Part shown: positions 8,101-15,709 of the stretch, in pieces
Position numbering within the stretch: the stretch's first letter is position 1
Layout of the letters: every line of letters begins with the position of its first letter
NCBI RefSeq assembly: GCF_000012625.1
Contig: NC_007516.1
Coordinates: 2,170,001-2,234,000, forward strand
Length of the DNA: 64,000 nucleotides
Origin: Synechococcus sp. CC9605
GTDB lineage: Bacteria > Cyanobacteriota > Cyanobacteriia > PCC-6307 > Cyanobiaceae
Direction of reading: 5' to 3'
Notes under the pieces: model-generated
What the model saw: the letters and a program-made list of their open reading frames with translations, nothing else
Told to the model about the DNA's origin: nothing
Databases searched by the model: none
Program-made: the position numbers and the translations under genes

Positions 8101-9603
8101 TCAGAACTTGAACTGGGTCTTGATCAGACCGCTGAAGGCACTCATGCCGTTGGAGCCCTGCTCGGGGAAGGGCTTGCTCAGGTAGGTGAGCGCAGGAGTG
8201 ACAGAGATGTTGTCGGTGACCTGGAACTTGTAGAAGAGCTCGTAAGCGAAACCAGCTGCTTCGTTCAGATCACCATCATCGGATTGTGCAATCCAGGTGG
8301 GCTGACCGACAGCGAAACCGAGGGAGTTGCCTTCGATGAATGCATCGCTCCACTCAAGTCCGACGTACCAGGAATTGGTGTAAACGTCGTCGCTCAGGTA
8401 CTCAACGAAAGTTCCGCCATAACCGGTGCTGACGGAAGGAATGATTCCAGATTCCTCGGGCATCCACCATGCACTGATGCCAAAAGAGTTGCTGTTATCA
8501 GCTGCAGAAGCCGCTGCAGCACCAGCTGTGGCATTTCCGATGTAGAGGGATCCGCCACCTTCAGCACCAGATGCATAGGTGTATGCGGCAGCGATGCCCC
8601 AGTTCTCAGGCGCATAAGCGATCTGAGTAGTGGCATTTGCACCAGCACCATCAGTAAACATGCCACCCGTGTTGGGGTCGCTGGAGTTACCGTCAGTTGA
8701 AAGGTAGCTGGTGGAAATGCTGAAGTCGTTGGACGACCAGTAGATACCAGCACCAGCGCCGAGAGCCAGGTTGTAAGCACCAGGCACGCCGGCATAGGTG
8801 AAGAAGTCATACGTCATGGCAGCGGGATAAGCGCTGGGCCAGACCGGCAGCATGTCGTCCTGACGGACGCGAGGGCCACCAACCACGGTGAACTCGTCAC
8901 CGAGGGGGAAGCTGTAGTACAAACGGGCAATCTTGACGGTGTTGCCAGAGTCGAAGCCGTACTCCTGGGAGAACAGTCCGCCGTAGACGTTGTCCATGTT
9001 GCCCGAACGAAGTCGGGTGTAGAGGAGATCCTCACCGGTGAAGGAGGTCTCCAGGTTCAGCGCGAGGTTGTAGCTGAAGGAAGTACCACCGCTTTCAGCT
9101 TTGAATGCCTTGCTACCCTTATCCCAAGCAGTAGCAGCACCGAAGGCCCAGTCAGCCTTGGCTTTCAGCTTGGTGGTGGTGGAGAACTGGGTTGCTTCCA
9201 GTTCGCCGACGCGGGCCTCGAGGCCGTCAACGCGACCCTTGAGGATGGCCAGCTCGGTTTCGAATTCCTTGAGCAGGCGACGCAGCTCGTCGGTCACTTC
9301 AGTGATCCGGTCGAGGCAGGCGTTCAGCAGGGCAGCCGCTTCGTAGCGGGTCATCGCCCGGTTGCCACGGAAAGTGCCGTTGGGGTAGCCGGCGACGCAG
9401 CCGTAGGTCTCCACCAGGTTGGCCAGAGCCTGATAGGCCCAGTCGGTGGGGTAAACGTCAGAGAATTGGGTGACGCTGGTGACCTGATCAGCGGAAGCCG
9501 CGTAATCAGAAACGCCGTTGATGTTCAGCTCGGCGGCATTGGCGCCGGTGGCCAGAAGGCCAAGGGCGGCGGGAGCCACCAGCAGTTGCTGGAAAAGCTT
9601 CAT
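8101..9603 (-). CDS. SLH-domain porin (SomA/B, OprB-like), second copy
   Basis: A 500-residue outer-membrane porin with the same order as its neighbour: signal peptide (MKLFQQLLVAPAALGLLATGANA), SLH domain at about 44-97, coiled coil at about 100-137, then a beta-barrel ending in GLIKTQFKF. I chose the ATG before KLFQQLL because a GAGGA Shine-Dalgarno lies 6-7 bp upstream; an in-frame GTG 12 bp further up falls inside that site. Compared with the first copy the barrel is about 60 residues shorter and differs in loops, so the two may differ in selectivity. The Shine-Dalgarno overlaps a near-perfect Yfr1 pairing site. Confidence 0.93.
   Translation of the reverse strand: MKLFQQLLVAPAALGLLATGANAAELNINGVSDYAASADQVTSVTQFSDVYPTDWAYQALANLVETYGCVAGYPNGTFRGNRAMTRYEAAALLNACLDRITEVTDELRRLLKEFETELAILKGRVDGLEARVGELEATQFSTTTKLKAKADWAFGAATAWDKGSKAFKAESGGTSFSYNLALNLETSFTGEDLLYTRLRSGNMDNVYGGLFSQEYGFDSGNTVKIARLYYSFPLGDEFTVVGGPRVRQDDMLPVWPSAYPAAMTYDFFTYAGVPGAYNLALGAGAGIYWSSNDFSISTSYLSTDGNSSDPNTGGMFTDGAGANATTQIAYAPENWGIAAAYTYASGAEGGGSLYIGNATAGAAAASAADNSNSFGISAWWMPEESGIIPSVSTGYGGTFVEYLSDDVYTNSWYVGLEWSDAFIEGNSLGFAVGQPTWIAQSDDGDLNEAAGFAYELFYKFQVTDNISVTPALTYLSKPFPEQGSNGMSAFSGLIKTQFKF
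9167..9490 (-). repeat. Paralogous repeat, copy B (SLH plus coiled-coil module)
   Basis: Partner of 7406-7729; four mismatches in 324 bp by my count. The abrupt loss of identity at both ends points to recent gene conversion or strong selection on this module rather than recent duplication of the whole gene. Confidence 0.9.
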
Positions 9604-9606
9604 TGA

Positions 9607-9617
9607 ATTCCTCACAC
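9607..9617 (-). promoter_or_regulatory. Putative Yfr1 sRNA pairing site over the Shine-Dalgarno of the second porin
   Basis: The mRNA sequence GUGUGAGGAAU is complementary to the ultraconserved Yfr1 motif ACUCCUCACAC at 10 of 11 positions, 9 of them contiguous, and it contains the GAGGA Shine-Dalgarno of this gene. Pairing would block ribosome binding. In Prochlorococcus MED4 Yfr1 is known to repress two porin genes in this way. The yfr1 gene itself is not in this window. Confidence 0.7.
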
Positions 9618-9695
9618 AGGAAATAGGCGCAACTACGCCATCTCCAGATTTTGAAGGCTGCTCACTGGCCTACCAACGCCGCTTGTGCCGGTCCC

Positions 9696-9720
9696 TACAT
9701 CGACATGTATCAGTGGATAC
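9696..9720 (-). other. Two overlapping short inverted repeats upstream of the second porin
   Basis: TACAT-CGAC-ATGTA (9696-9709) and GTATC-AGTG-GATAC (9707-9720) share three bases, so only one can fold at a time in RNA. They lie about 95-120 bp upstream of the porin start. They could be an operator or part of a leader structure; both stems are only 5 bp, so chance is possible. Confidence 0.35.
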
Positions 9721-9756
9721 CGCCTCGAGCCGACGAACGATCCTCGAACAAACGAT

Positions 9757-9784
9757 GCCCCCGCCCGGAGATCCGGACGGGGGC
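9757..9784 (-). terminator. Strong GC hairpin, possible terminator of the tiny-ORF transcript
   Basis: A 12-bp stem (GCCCCCGTCCGG / CCGGGCGGGGGC on the minus strand) with one mismatch and a 4-nt loop, followed on that strand by ATCGTTTGTT. The T content is weak for a classic terminator, but with the hairpin at 9790-9816 it closes the segment after the 17-codon ORF. Confidence 0.5.
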
Positions 9785-9789
9785 TCTCG

Positions 9790-9816
9790 CCGGGTCCGCT
9801 TTTGCCGCGGAACCGG
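9790..9816 (-). other. Hairpin downstream of the tiny ORF
   Basis: CCGGTTCCGC and GCGGACCCGG on the minus strand form a 10-bp stem with one mismatch and a GGCAAAA loop. It sits 23 bp beyond the stop of the 17-codon ORF and 5 bp before the second hairpin at 9757-9784. Confidence 0.5.
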
Positions 9817-9838
9817 ATGATCAGTCAGAAGGCGCCGT

Positions 9839-9892
9839 TCAGCCGGCGTTCTCCGCGATCAGCAGACCCTGGGTCAAACAACTGGAAATCAT
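9839..9892 (-). CDS. Possible 17-residue peptide with strong Shine-Dalgarno
   Basis: An ATG opens a 17-codon frame, MISSCLTQGLLIAENAG, followed by TGA. The sequence AGGAGGAGGTG (9896-9906) lies just upstream at suitable spacing; it is one of the best ribosome-binding sites in the window, where most genes have none. The peptide is mildly hydrophobic in the middle and has one cysteine. The frame is open further upstream, but the Shine-Dalgarno argues for the internal start. Two GC hairpins follow. I do not recognise the peptide; it may be a small protein, a leader peptide, or part of a dual-function RNA. Confidence 0.4.
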   Translation of the reverse strand: MISSCLTQGLLIAENAG

Positions 9893-10035
9893 GGACACCT
9901 CCTCCTGAAGGATTGTGAATGCCGGCAACGCCTTCGGAACTGTGACCACCCCCCGAAGGAAGCGTTCACCTCTCCACGCCACTGCATCCTTAACACCCGG
10001 ACCATACTCAGTTTTTGACGTAATGAGGGGCATCC

Positions 10036-11631
10036 ATGCGCTCCGGCTCAGCTCCTGAACCAGCCCCCTGGGTCGCATGGGCAGGGCTGGGCTTGGCCGC
10101 TGCTGTGCTGGCCCTGGTCGGCCTCGACGGTCTCCCCCTGCGGGACTTCGATGAAGCCACCGTGGCCCGGGTGGCCCTCGAACTGCGCCACGGGCTCGGG
10201 GAAGCCCCGTTGCTGCCCACCCTCTGGGATAAGCCCTACCTCAACAAGGCGCCAGGTCTGCACAGCCTGATCGCCCTCGTGATCAGAGCAACAACGCAGT
10301 CCGATCAGCTCCCCTCGGAGTGGAGCATCCGCCTGGCACCGGCCATGCTTTCGTGCCTGGTGGTGCCGCTTGGTGGCTGGCTCCAATGGCTGCTGCGACC
10401 AGGGGATCGCTCCAGTGCCCTCTCCACCAGCGTAATCCTGCTGACGCTGTTGCCGGTGGCCCGGCACGGACGTCTGGCCATGTTGGATGGCACCCAGCTG
10501 ACGGCCACGGCTCTGCTTTGGCTGGCCCTGCTGCAGCTGAACCGCAGCCGCTGCAGCTCACTCTGGGGAGCCGTCGCCGGCCTGATGGCCAGCGCCATGC
10601 TGCTGCTTAAAGCCCCACTGCTGGTGCCCGCGGCGGTGGCCGCCGGTTTGGCGCTGGCATGGGGCCGGGAATGGAGAAGCTGGAACAACCGCCCTGCAGC
10701 CTGGCTCGGGATGATGCTGGGCCTAGCACCGGGAGTCGGCTGGCATCTCTGGCATGCCCACATCCGGGGGAGCGAAGCGCTCTGGCTCTGGGGCGGAGAT
10801 GGCGCCGGGCGGGTGCTTCTGGATGCTGGCGAAGGCAGTGATCTGGGATGGCGGGTCCCGCTAATCGAAGTACTGGAGGGGGGCTGGCCCTGGCTGCCGC
10901 TGCTGCCCTTCGCACTTGTCTGGGCCTGGCGACGGCGTCAGAGCCGCTGGGCCCGATGGTCCTTGGCCAGCCTGCTCACCCTGGCCGGGGCCATTCTTCC
11001 GCTGCGCACCCAGCTCCCCTGGTACAGCCATCCGCTCTGGCTGCCCATCGCTCTTCTCTGCGCTCCGCTGCTGGCCTGGCTGGTGGAGCGACCCTTGTCT
11101 TCAACGCGTGCACCGGAAAGCCCCAATCCCCCTTGGCGCTGGTTGCTGATGCAGCTTCCTTCGTTCTGGTGCGGGCTCGGACTGCTGCTCCTGCTGCTGG
11201 GGCTGGGCAGCTTCAGCAGCATCGGCGCAAGCCTTGTGCCCTATCGCGGCCTGGCGGCCGTGCTGGGCCTCGGCTGGTGTAGCGGCGGATGGTGGCTGCG
11301 CTCTGCAGCACCACAGCGACGACGCCTTGGGGTGATCAGCCTCAGCTGCGGCAATCTGGCAGCGCTGGCCCTGCTGTTTCACTCCCCCCTCTGGTTGTGG
11401 GAGCTCAACGAAACCTGGCACGTGCAACCGGTGGCAGCCCTGGCCAGAGCCAATACTGGAAGCGAGATCAAGCTGAAGGGTTACGACGAGCGTCCCAGTC
11501 TCAACTGGTACGCCGAACAACGCATTGAGCGTTTCAAAGGTGGCCCAGGCCGCCGTCTCAGCGACAAACCGCAGAAGGGCTGCATCACCGAAGGCCAAGC
11601 GGGGCGATGGACCCTGGCCAACTGTCGGTAG
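10036..11631 (+). CDS. GT-C family (PMT_2/ArnT-like) glycosyltransferase
   Basis: A 531-residue polytopic membrane protein. The first periplasmic loop has the conserved acidic motif RDFDE (residues 36-40) followed by TVARVALELRHG and LWDKPYLNKAPGLH, the hallmark of the PMT_2/ArnT branch that uses polyprenyl-phosphate-linked sugars on the periplasmic side. About 11-12 hydrophobic helices follow, and a C-terminal soluble part has LNWYAEQRIERFKGG. It is the first gene of a rightward run with a GT2-GtrA protein 23 bp downstream, which could make its lipid-linked sugar donor. Acceptor unknown (lipopolysaccharide, glycolipid or protein). Confidence 0.8.
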   Translation: MRSGSAPEPAPWVAWAGLGLAAAVLALVGLDGLPLRDFDEATVARVALELRHGLGEAPLLPTLWDKPYLNKAPGLHSLIALVIRATTQSDQLPSEWSIRLAPAMLSCLVVPLGGWLQWLLRPGDRSSALSTSVILLTLLPVARHGRLAMLDGTQLTATALLWLALLQLNRSRCSSLWGAVAGLMASAMLLLKAPLLVPAAVAAGLALAWGREWRSWNNRPAAWLGMMLGLAPGVGWHLWHAHIRGSEALWLWGGDGAGRVLLDAGEGSDLGWRVPLIEVLEGGWPWLPLLPFALVWAWRRRQSRWARWSLASLLTLAGAILPLRTQLPWYSHPLWLPIALLCAPLLAWLVERPLSSTRAPESPNPPWRWLLMQLPSFWCGLGLLLLLLGLGSFSSIGASLVPYRGLAAVLGLGWCSGGWWLRSAAPQRRRLGVISLSCGNLAALALLFHSPLWLWELNETWHVQPVAALARANTGSEIKLKGYDERPSLNWYAEQRIERFKGGPGRRLSDKPQKGCITEGQAGRWTLANCR

Positions 11632-11654
11632 CCTGAGCCCGACTGGAGCGCACT

Positions 11655-12785
11655 GTGTCGTCCACCGCGGAACGTGAAGGACCGACAAGCCACAGTGGCC
11701 TGTCCATCGTGCTGCCCACATTCAATGAAGGTGGTTCCATCCGCCAGGTGATCGAATCCCTGCTGCACCTGGGGACGGATCATCCGCTCGAAATCCTGAT
11801 CGTCGATGACGATTCCCGCGATGGCACCCCCGATCTGGTTCGCGCCCTGGCCCGCCAGGACCCCAGGATCCGGATCATCCAACGCGTGGGACGCTCCGGA
11901 CTGGCCAGCGCCATCAAAGAAGGCCTGATCGCAGCCCTCTATCCCATCGCCGTGGTGATGGATAGCGACGGTCAGCACGAACCAGCCTCCGTTGGCGAGG
12001 CCGTGCAGCTCCTGGATCAAGAAGGACTGGACCTTGTGGCCGGGAGCCGCTTCCTCGATCACTCCGAAATCCGAGGCCTCAGCGATCGACGTACCGATGG
12101 CTCCACCCTCGCTAACCGTCTGGCCCGTTGGAGCCTGCCCAGGTCCTACCGGCACCTGAGCGATTGCATGAGCGGCTTCATCGTGCTGCGCCTCGACCGC
12201 TGCCTGCCGCTGGTGCGTCAGGTGGACGTGAACGGTTTCAAATTCTTTTACGAACTCCTGGCCATCAGCCGCGGCCGCCTGCAGGTGGGAGAAATTCCAC
12301 TGCGCTTTCAGCCGCGGCTGCATGGCAGTTCCAAGCTCGATCTCGCTGTTCTCTGGGACTTCGTCGTTTCCCTGATTCACACCGCAACCCTGCGACTGCT
12401 GCCGCGTCGGGCCATTAGCTTCGGGCTTGTGGGCGCCTCCGGCGTGGTGGTGCAGTTGCTGTCAACAGCACTGCTGATGGGACTGTTCAACCTGGCGTTT
12501 CAACAGGCGCTTCCGGTGGCGGTGATCACCGCCGCAAGCTCGAACTATCTGGTGAACAACGCCCTCACCTTCCGCGACCGACGCCAGAGCGGACGGCAAT
12601 TGATCCGGGGGTTGCTGAAATTCCTGCTGGTGGCCTCCCTGCCGGCACTTGCCAACGTTGGCCTCGCCACCAGCTTCTACACCCTGATCCAGGCCCATGC
12701 GCTCTGGGCCCAACTGGCGGGCATTGTTGTCGTCTACGTCTGGAACTATGCGGCCTCATCCCGCTTTGTCTGGAACAGCCCCTAG
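11655..12785 (+). CDS. Polyprenyl-phosphate glycosyltransferase (GT2) fused to a GtrA membrane domain
   Basis: A 376-residue protein. Residues 17-240 are a GT2 domain like dolichol-phosphate mannosyltransferase: IVLPTFNEGGSI, the first acidic motif VDDDSRDGTPD (DDD at 51-53), the metal-binding DSDGQHEP (103-105), and HGSSKLDL. Residues 250-376 are four helices of the GtrA/flippase-like domain (ISFGLVGASGVVVQLLSTALL, NNALTFRDRR, AGIVVVYVWNYAASSRFVW). Family members load a sugar from a nucleotide donor onto undecaprenyl phosphate and the GtrA part may flip it. GTG start. It is flanked by two GT-C transferases that would use such a donor. Confidence 0.87.
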   Translation: MSSTAEREGPTSHSGLSIVLPTFNEGGSIRQVIESLLHLGTDHPLEILIVDDDSRDGTPDLVRALARQDPRIRIIQRVGRSGLASAIKEGLIAALYPIAVVMDSDGQHEPASVGEAVQLLDQEGLDLVAGSRFLDHSEIRGLSDRRTDGSTLANRLARWSLPRSYRHLSDCMSGFIVLRLDRCLPLVRQVDVNGFKFFYELLAISRGRLQVGEIPLRFQPRLHGSSKLDLAVLWDFVVSLIHTATLRLLPRRAISFGLVGASGVVVQLLSTALLMGLFNLAFQQALPVAVITAASSNYLVNNALTFRDRRQSGRQLIRGLLKFLLVASLPALANVGLATSFYTLIQAHALWAQLAGIVVVYVWNYAASSRFVWNSP

Positions 12786-14283
12786 GCGGGCCTGGCTGCC
12801 CATCGCCATGGGAAGCCTGCTGCGGCTGGTGCAGATCTGGATGCCGGTGCTGGGTGTTCACAGCTGGCGGCAGGCCGATACCGCTGCCATGGCAAGGCAT
12901 TTCAGCCTGGCGGGCACACCGATCTGGCTGCCGCAGGTCGACTGGGGAGGTGCGAGTGCCGGTTTTGTGGAATCGGAATTTCCCCTCTACCCCTTTCTGG
13001 TGAGCCGCCTCTACGGCCTGGTCGGCCTGCACGAGTGGCTGGGCCGCGGTTTGTCGGTGTTCTGCAGCGCCTTGACCATCTGGCTGGTGATGCGCCTGGG
13101 GCGGCGTTGGTTCAATCCCGAAGCTGGTTGGTGGGCGGGCCTGGCCTTTGCCATCGCACCGTTGGGGGTGTATTTCGGGCGCGCCTTTCAGGCCGAAGCC
13201 CTGTTGCTGATTTGTGCCGCAGGGGCCCTGGAGAGCCTGAGCCTCTGGCGTGAGCGACGCTTGCCCTGGGCCCTGGCCCTGAGCTGGGTGTGCTTCACCA
13301 GTGCTGGCCTGATCAAGGTGATTCCACTGCTCTGGTTGGGGCTGCCCCTGCTAGTGGTGCAGCTCAGCTCCAACCCTCAAGGCCAGGCCCCACCCCAGCA
13401 GACCCTGCCGAGCCTCGTGCTTCGTCTGCTGGGGCGTCCGGGCTTCTGGCTGTACATCGGCACCAGCCTGATGGCGATCGCCGGCTGGTACTGGCATGCC
13501 CATCAACTGGGACAGGCCAGTGGACTGAGCTTCGGGTTTTGGGGATCGGGAGCCGATCGCAGCAGCATCAGTCTCCTGCTGGACCTCAACGGCTGGATCA
13601 ACCTGCTGGTGCGATTAAGCCTGCGTCTCCTGGCACTGGTGGGGGTGCCGTTTCTGCTGATCGGCCTCAGGGCGAGCTGGCGCAGCGGTGGCGGGCAGAT
13701 CGCGATCAGCGGCTTGGTGGGGGTGCTGCTCTGCACGATCGCCACCATGCGCTCGAGCACGATTCACGAGTACTACCAGCTGCCGCTGTTGCTGTTCAGT
13801 TCCCCCTTGATCGGCTTGGGCTGGCAGACCTGGCACCAGCGGCGGCCCCGCTGGCAGCCTCGGCTGTTGATCGGCCTTGCCCTGGTGGTAAGCCTCACGG
13901 TGCTCTCCCTGGATTACTGGGCGGTGGAGCATCGCCAGCGAGACGCATGGATGCCATTGGCCCTCACCATCCGCAGGGATCTGCCCAGCGAGGCTCGGAT
14001 TGTGAGTGTCACCAGCACCGACCCAACCCTGCTCAACCTGGCCCGCCGTCAGGGCTGGCTGATCTCCAGCAAACAACTGACGCCGGAGCGACTGCAGCGC
14101 TGGAAACGGTCTGGAGCCAGCCATCTGGCTGGCAGCTTCCTATGGGACAAGACCTACCGGCCGATGCCGAAGCGGCGGCAACAGCGTCTGCGGGAGATGG
14201 TGGAGGCAAGCCCCCGCGCCTGGGTGGACGCTGGCAGCCAGACCTATCTGATTCCGATCGATGACCTCCAGCCCGAGCGCTGA
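12748..14283 (+). CDS. GT-C type membrane glycosyltransferase (HxWRQADTA class)
   Basis: About 511 residues from the ATG of MRPHPALSG, which overlaps the GT2-GtrA gene by 38 bp; an ATG 60 bp later (MGSLLRLVQIW) is an alternative. The first periplasmic loop reads HSWRQADTAAMARHF, typical of a class of predicted PMT-like transferases, followed by ESEFPLYPFLVSRLYG. About ten hydrophobic helices follow, with RSSTIHEYYQLPL in a late loop. The C-terminal part is soluble (LLNLARRQGWLISSKQLTPERL). The donor is probably a polyprenyl-phosphate sugar made by the preceding gene. Overlaps the next gene by 23 bp. Confidence 0.75.
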   Translation: MRPHPALSGTAPRRAWLPIAMGSLLRLVQIWMPVLGVHSWRQADTAAMARHFSLAGTPIWLPQVDWGGASAGFVESEFPLYPFLVSRLYGLVGLHEWLGRGLSVFCSALTIWLVMRLGRRWFNPEAGWWAGLAFAIAPLGVYFGRAFQAEALLLICAAGALESLSLWRERRLPWALALSWVCFTSAGLIKVIPLLWLGLPLLVVQLSSNPQGQAPPQQTLPSLVLRLLGRPGFWLYIGTSLMAIAGWYWHAHQLGQASGLSFGFWGSGADRSSISLLLDLNGWINLLVRLSLRLLALVGVPFLLIGLRASWRSGGGQIAISGLVGVLLCTIATMRSSTIHEYYQLPLLLFSSPLIGLGWQTWHQRRPRWQPRLLIGLALVVSLTVLSLDYWAVEHRQRDAWMPLALTIRRDLPSEARIVSVTSTDPTLLNLARRQGWLISSKQLTPERLQRWKRSGASHLAGSFLWDKTYRPMPKRRQQRLREMVEASPRAWVDAGSQTYLIPIDDLQPER

Positions 14284-15709
14284 CTCCAGGCCATCGCAGC
14301 CGCGGAGCTTTCCCCCGCAGCTGCTGGCGCTGTGCGCAGGGCTGGGCCTGCTGCTCTGGGGCGTTGCGGCGACACGCCATGGCCTGCTCCAGAGCAATGC
14401 CTACGACCTGGGGCTGTTCGATCAATGGGCCTGGCTGATCGGATCGGGAGCGGCACCGATCTCCTCAATGGAACAGGTGCATGTGCTGGCCGACCATGGG
14501 GCCTGGATGCTTTATCTGGCCGGTGCGGCCTATCGGATCCTGCCCAGCGTGCATTGGCTCCTTGCCAGCCAGGCCCTGGCCCTTAGTTGCACCGCACTAC
14601 CGGTTTGGTGGCTGGCGGAGCAGTCGGGACTGACCCGACGACGATGCTGGCTGGTCTGCGCGCTGTGGTGGCTGCAGCCAGTGGTGTTCAACGCCGCACT
14701 GTTTGATTTCCACCCCGAAACCTGGGTCATGCCGGCCTTCGCCCTGGCGCTCTGGGCCGAGCGTGAAGGCCGCCCCCGGCTCTGGTTTGGCTTGCTGCTG
14801 CTGATGCTGGGCTGCCGCGATGGCCTTGTGCTGATCACAGCAGGCATGGCCATCGATCTTGCGTGCCGGCGACGTTGGCGGTGGAGCCTGGCGGCGGGAG
14901 GCCTCAGCATCGGCTGGCTGCTCCTGCTCAGCCGTTGGCTGTACCCGCTGCTCCGGGATGGCGACGGCCCCAAGGCTGCAGCGCGGATGTTCAGCCACTT
15001 GAGCGGCGGGCCGATCAGCGTTCTCAGTGGCCTGGATTGGAGCGGCGGTGCTGAGTATCTGCTTCTGCTTTGTCTGCCCTGCATCGCCCTGTGGCGGCGG
15101 GCCTCCCTCAGCACGTTGCTGATCGGACTGCCGTTGGTGCTGGTGAATCTGCTCTCGGCATCCGCCAGCTACCGCACCCTGGTGCATCACTACAGCCTGC
15201 CCCTGGCGGTGGTGGCCGTTGTGACCTGCATCGATGGCCTGCGGCGGCAGCCCCAACCCCAGCGGGGCTTTCCCTGGATGCTGTGCTGGGCCATGGCCTG
15301 TTGGCTGGCGCTGGCCAAGCCCTGGTTCTTCTCCGGGCCCTACCTGACTCGAATACCCCAACTCAAAGCCGTCGAGGAGGCCCAGGCTCTGATCCAACCG
15401 CAGGATGCCGTGCTCACAACCAGCTATCTGGTGCCGCAACTGAGCCAGCGAACCACGGTTGGTTTCCCCAAGAACAAGCAGAGCACGCTCGTCGATGCTG
15501 GCCCCTGGAACGTGCTGCTGATTAATCCCACTGACCCCGGCTGGGGATCAAGCGGCAAGGTGCAGAAACGATTGCTCACTCAAGCCAAGGACAGGAGTTG
15601 GAGCTGCCGGAGCTGGCCAACGGGCCTGGAACTATGTCGGGCACCTGTCGCCTCAGAACAACAGCCCCGCCCTGGCAATGCAGCAAGCGGTAGTCGCTCG
15701 ATGCCCTGA
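14261..15709 (+). CDS. DUF2079 membrane protein, first copy
   Basis: A 482-residue polytopic membrane protein with DUF2079 features: SNAYDLGLFDQWAW in the first loop, DHGAWMLYLAGAAYRILPS, LFDFHPETWVMPAFALALWAERE, and CRDGLVLI. The family is related to GT-C glycosyltransferases, but the activity is unproven. Last in the rightward glycosyltransferase run, overlapping the previous gene. The end expected from the family is near LELCRAP (about 15645); the frame continues 20 residues into the convergent gene, giving a 134-bp antisense overlap. Confidence 0.75.
   Translation: MTSSPSADSRPSQPRSFPPQLLALCAGLGLLLWGVAATRHGLLQSNAYDLGLFDQWAWLIGSGAAPISSMEQVHVLADHGAWMLYLAGAAYRILPSVHWLLASQALALSCTALPVWWLAEQSGLTRRRCWLVCALWWLQPVVFNAALFDFHPETWVMPAFALALWAEREGRPRLWFGLLLLMLGCRDGLVLITAGMAIDLACRRRWRWSLAAGGLSIGWLLLLSRWLYPLLRDGDGPKAAARMFSHLSGGPISVLSGLDWSGGAEYLLLLCLPCIALWRRASLSTLLIGLPLVLVNLLSASASYRTLVHHYSLPLAVVAVVTCIDGLRRQPQPQRGFPWMLCWAMACWLALAKPWFFSGPYLTRIPQLKAVEEAQALIQPQDAVLTTSYLVPQLSQRTTVGFPKNKQSTLVDAGPWNVLLINPTDPGWGSSGKVQKRLLTQAKDRSWSCRSWPTGLELCRAPVASEQQPRPGNAASGSRSMP

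Larger units (their letters stand above)
9604..10035. other. 432-bp gene-poor stretch between porin and glycosyltransferase
   Basis: No long gene is convincing here. On the minus strand it holds, in order of transcription, a possible start region near 10000, the 17-codon ORF (9892-9839), hairpins at 9790-9816 and 9757-9784, two overlapping small inverted repeats at 9696-9720, and the porin leader with the Yfr1 site. On the plus strand it must hold the promoter of the gene at 10036; I cannot identify confident -10/-35 elements for either direction. Confidence 0.6.

Noticed and set aside
11481-12380. 299-codon open frame on the minus strand opposite the GT2-GtrA gene
   Set aside because: The plus-strand frame has complete, ordered GT2 and GtrA motifs. 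The antisense frame is rich in Gln, Gly and His, has no motif, and is typical of open antisense frames in GC-rich DNA.
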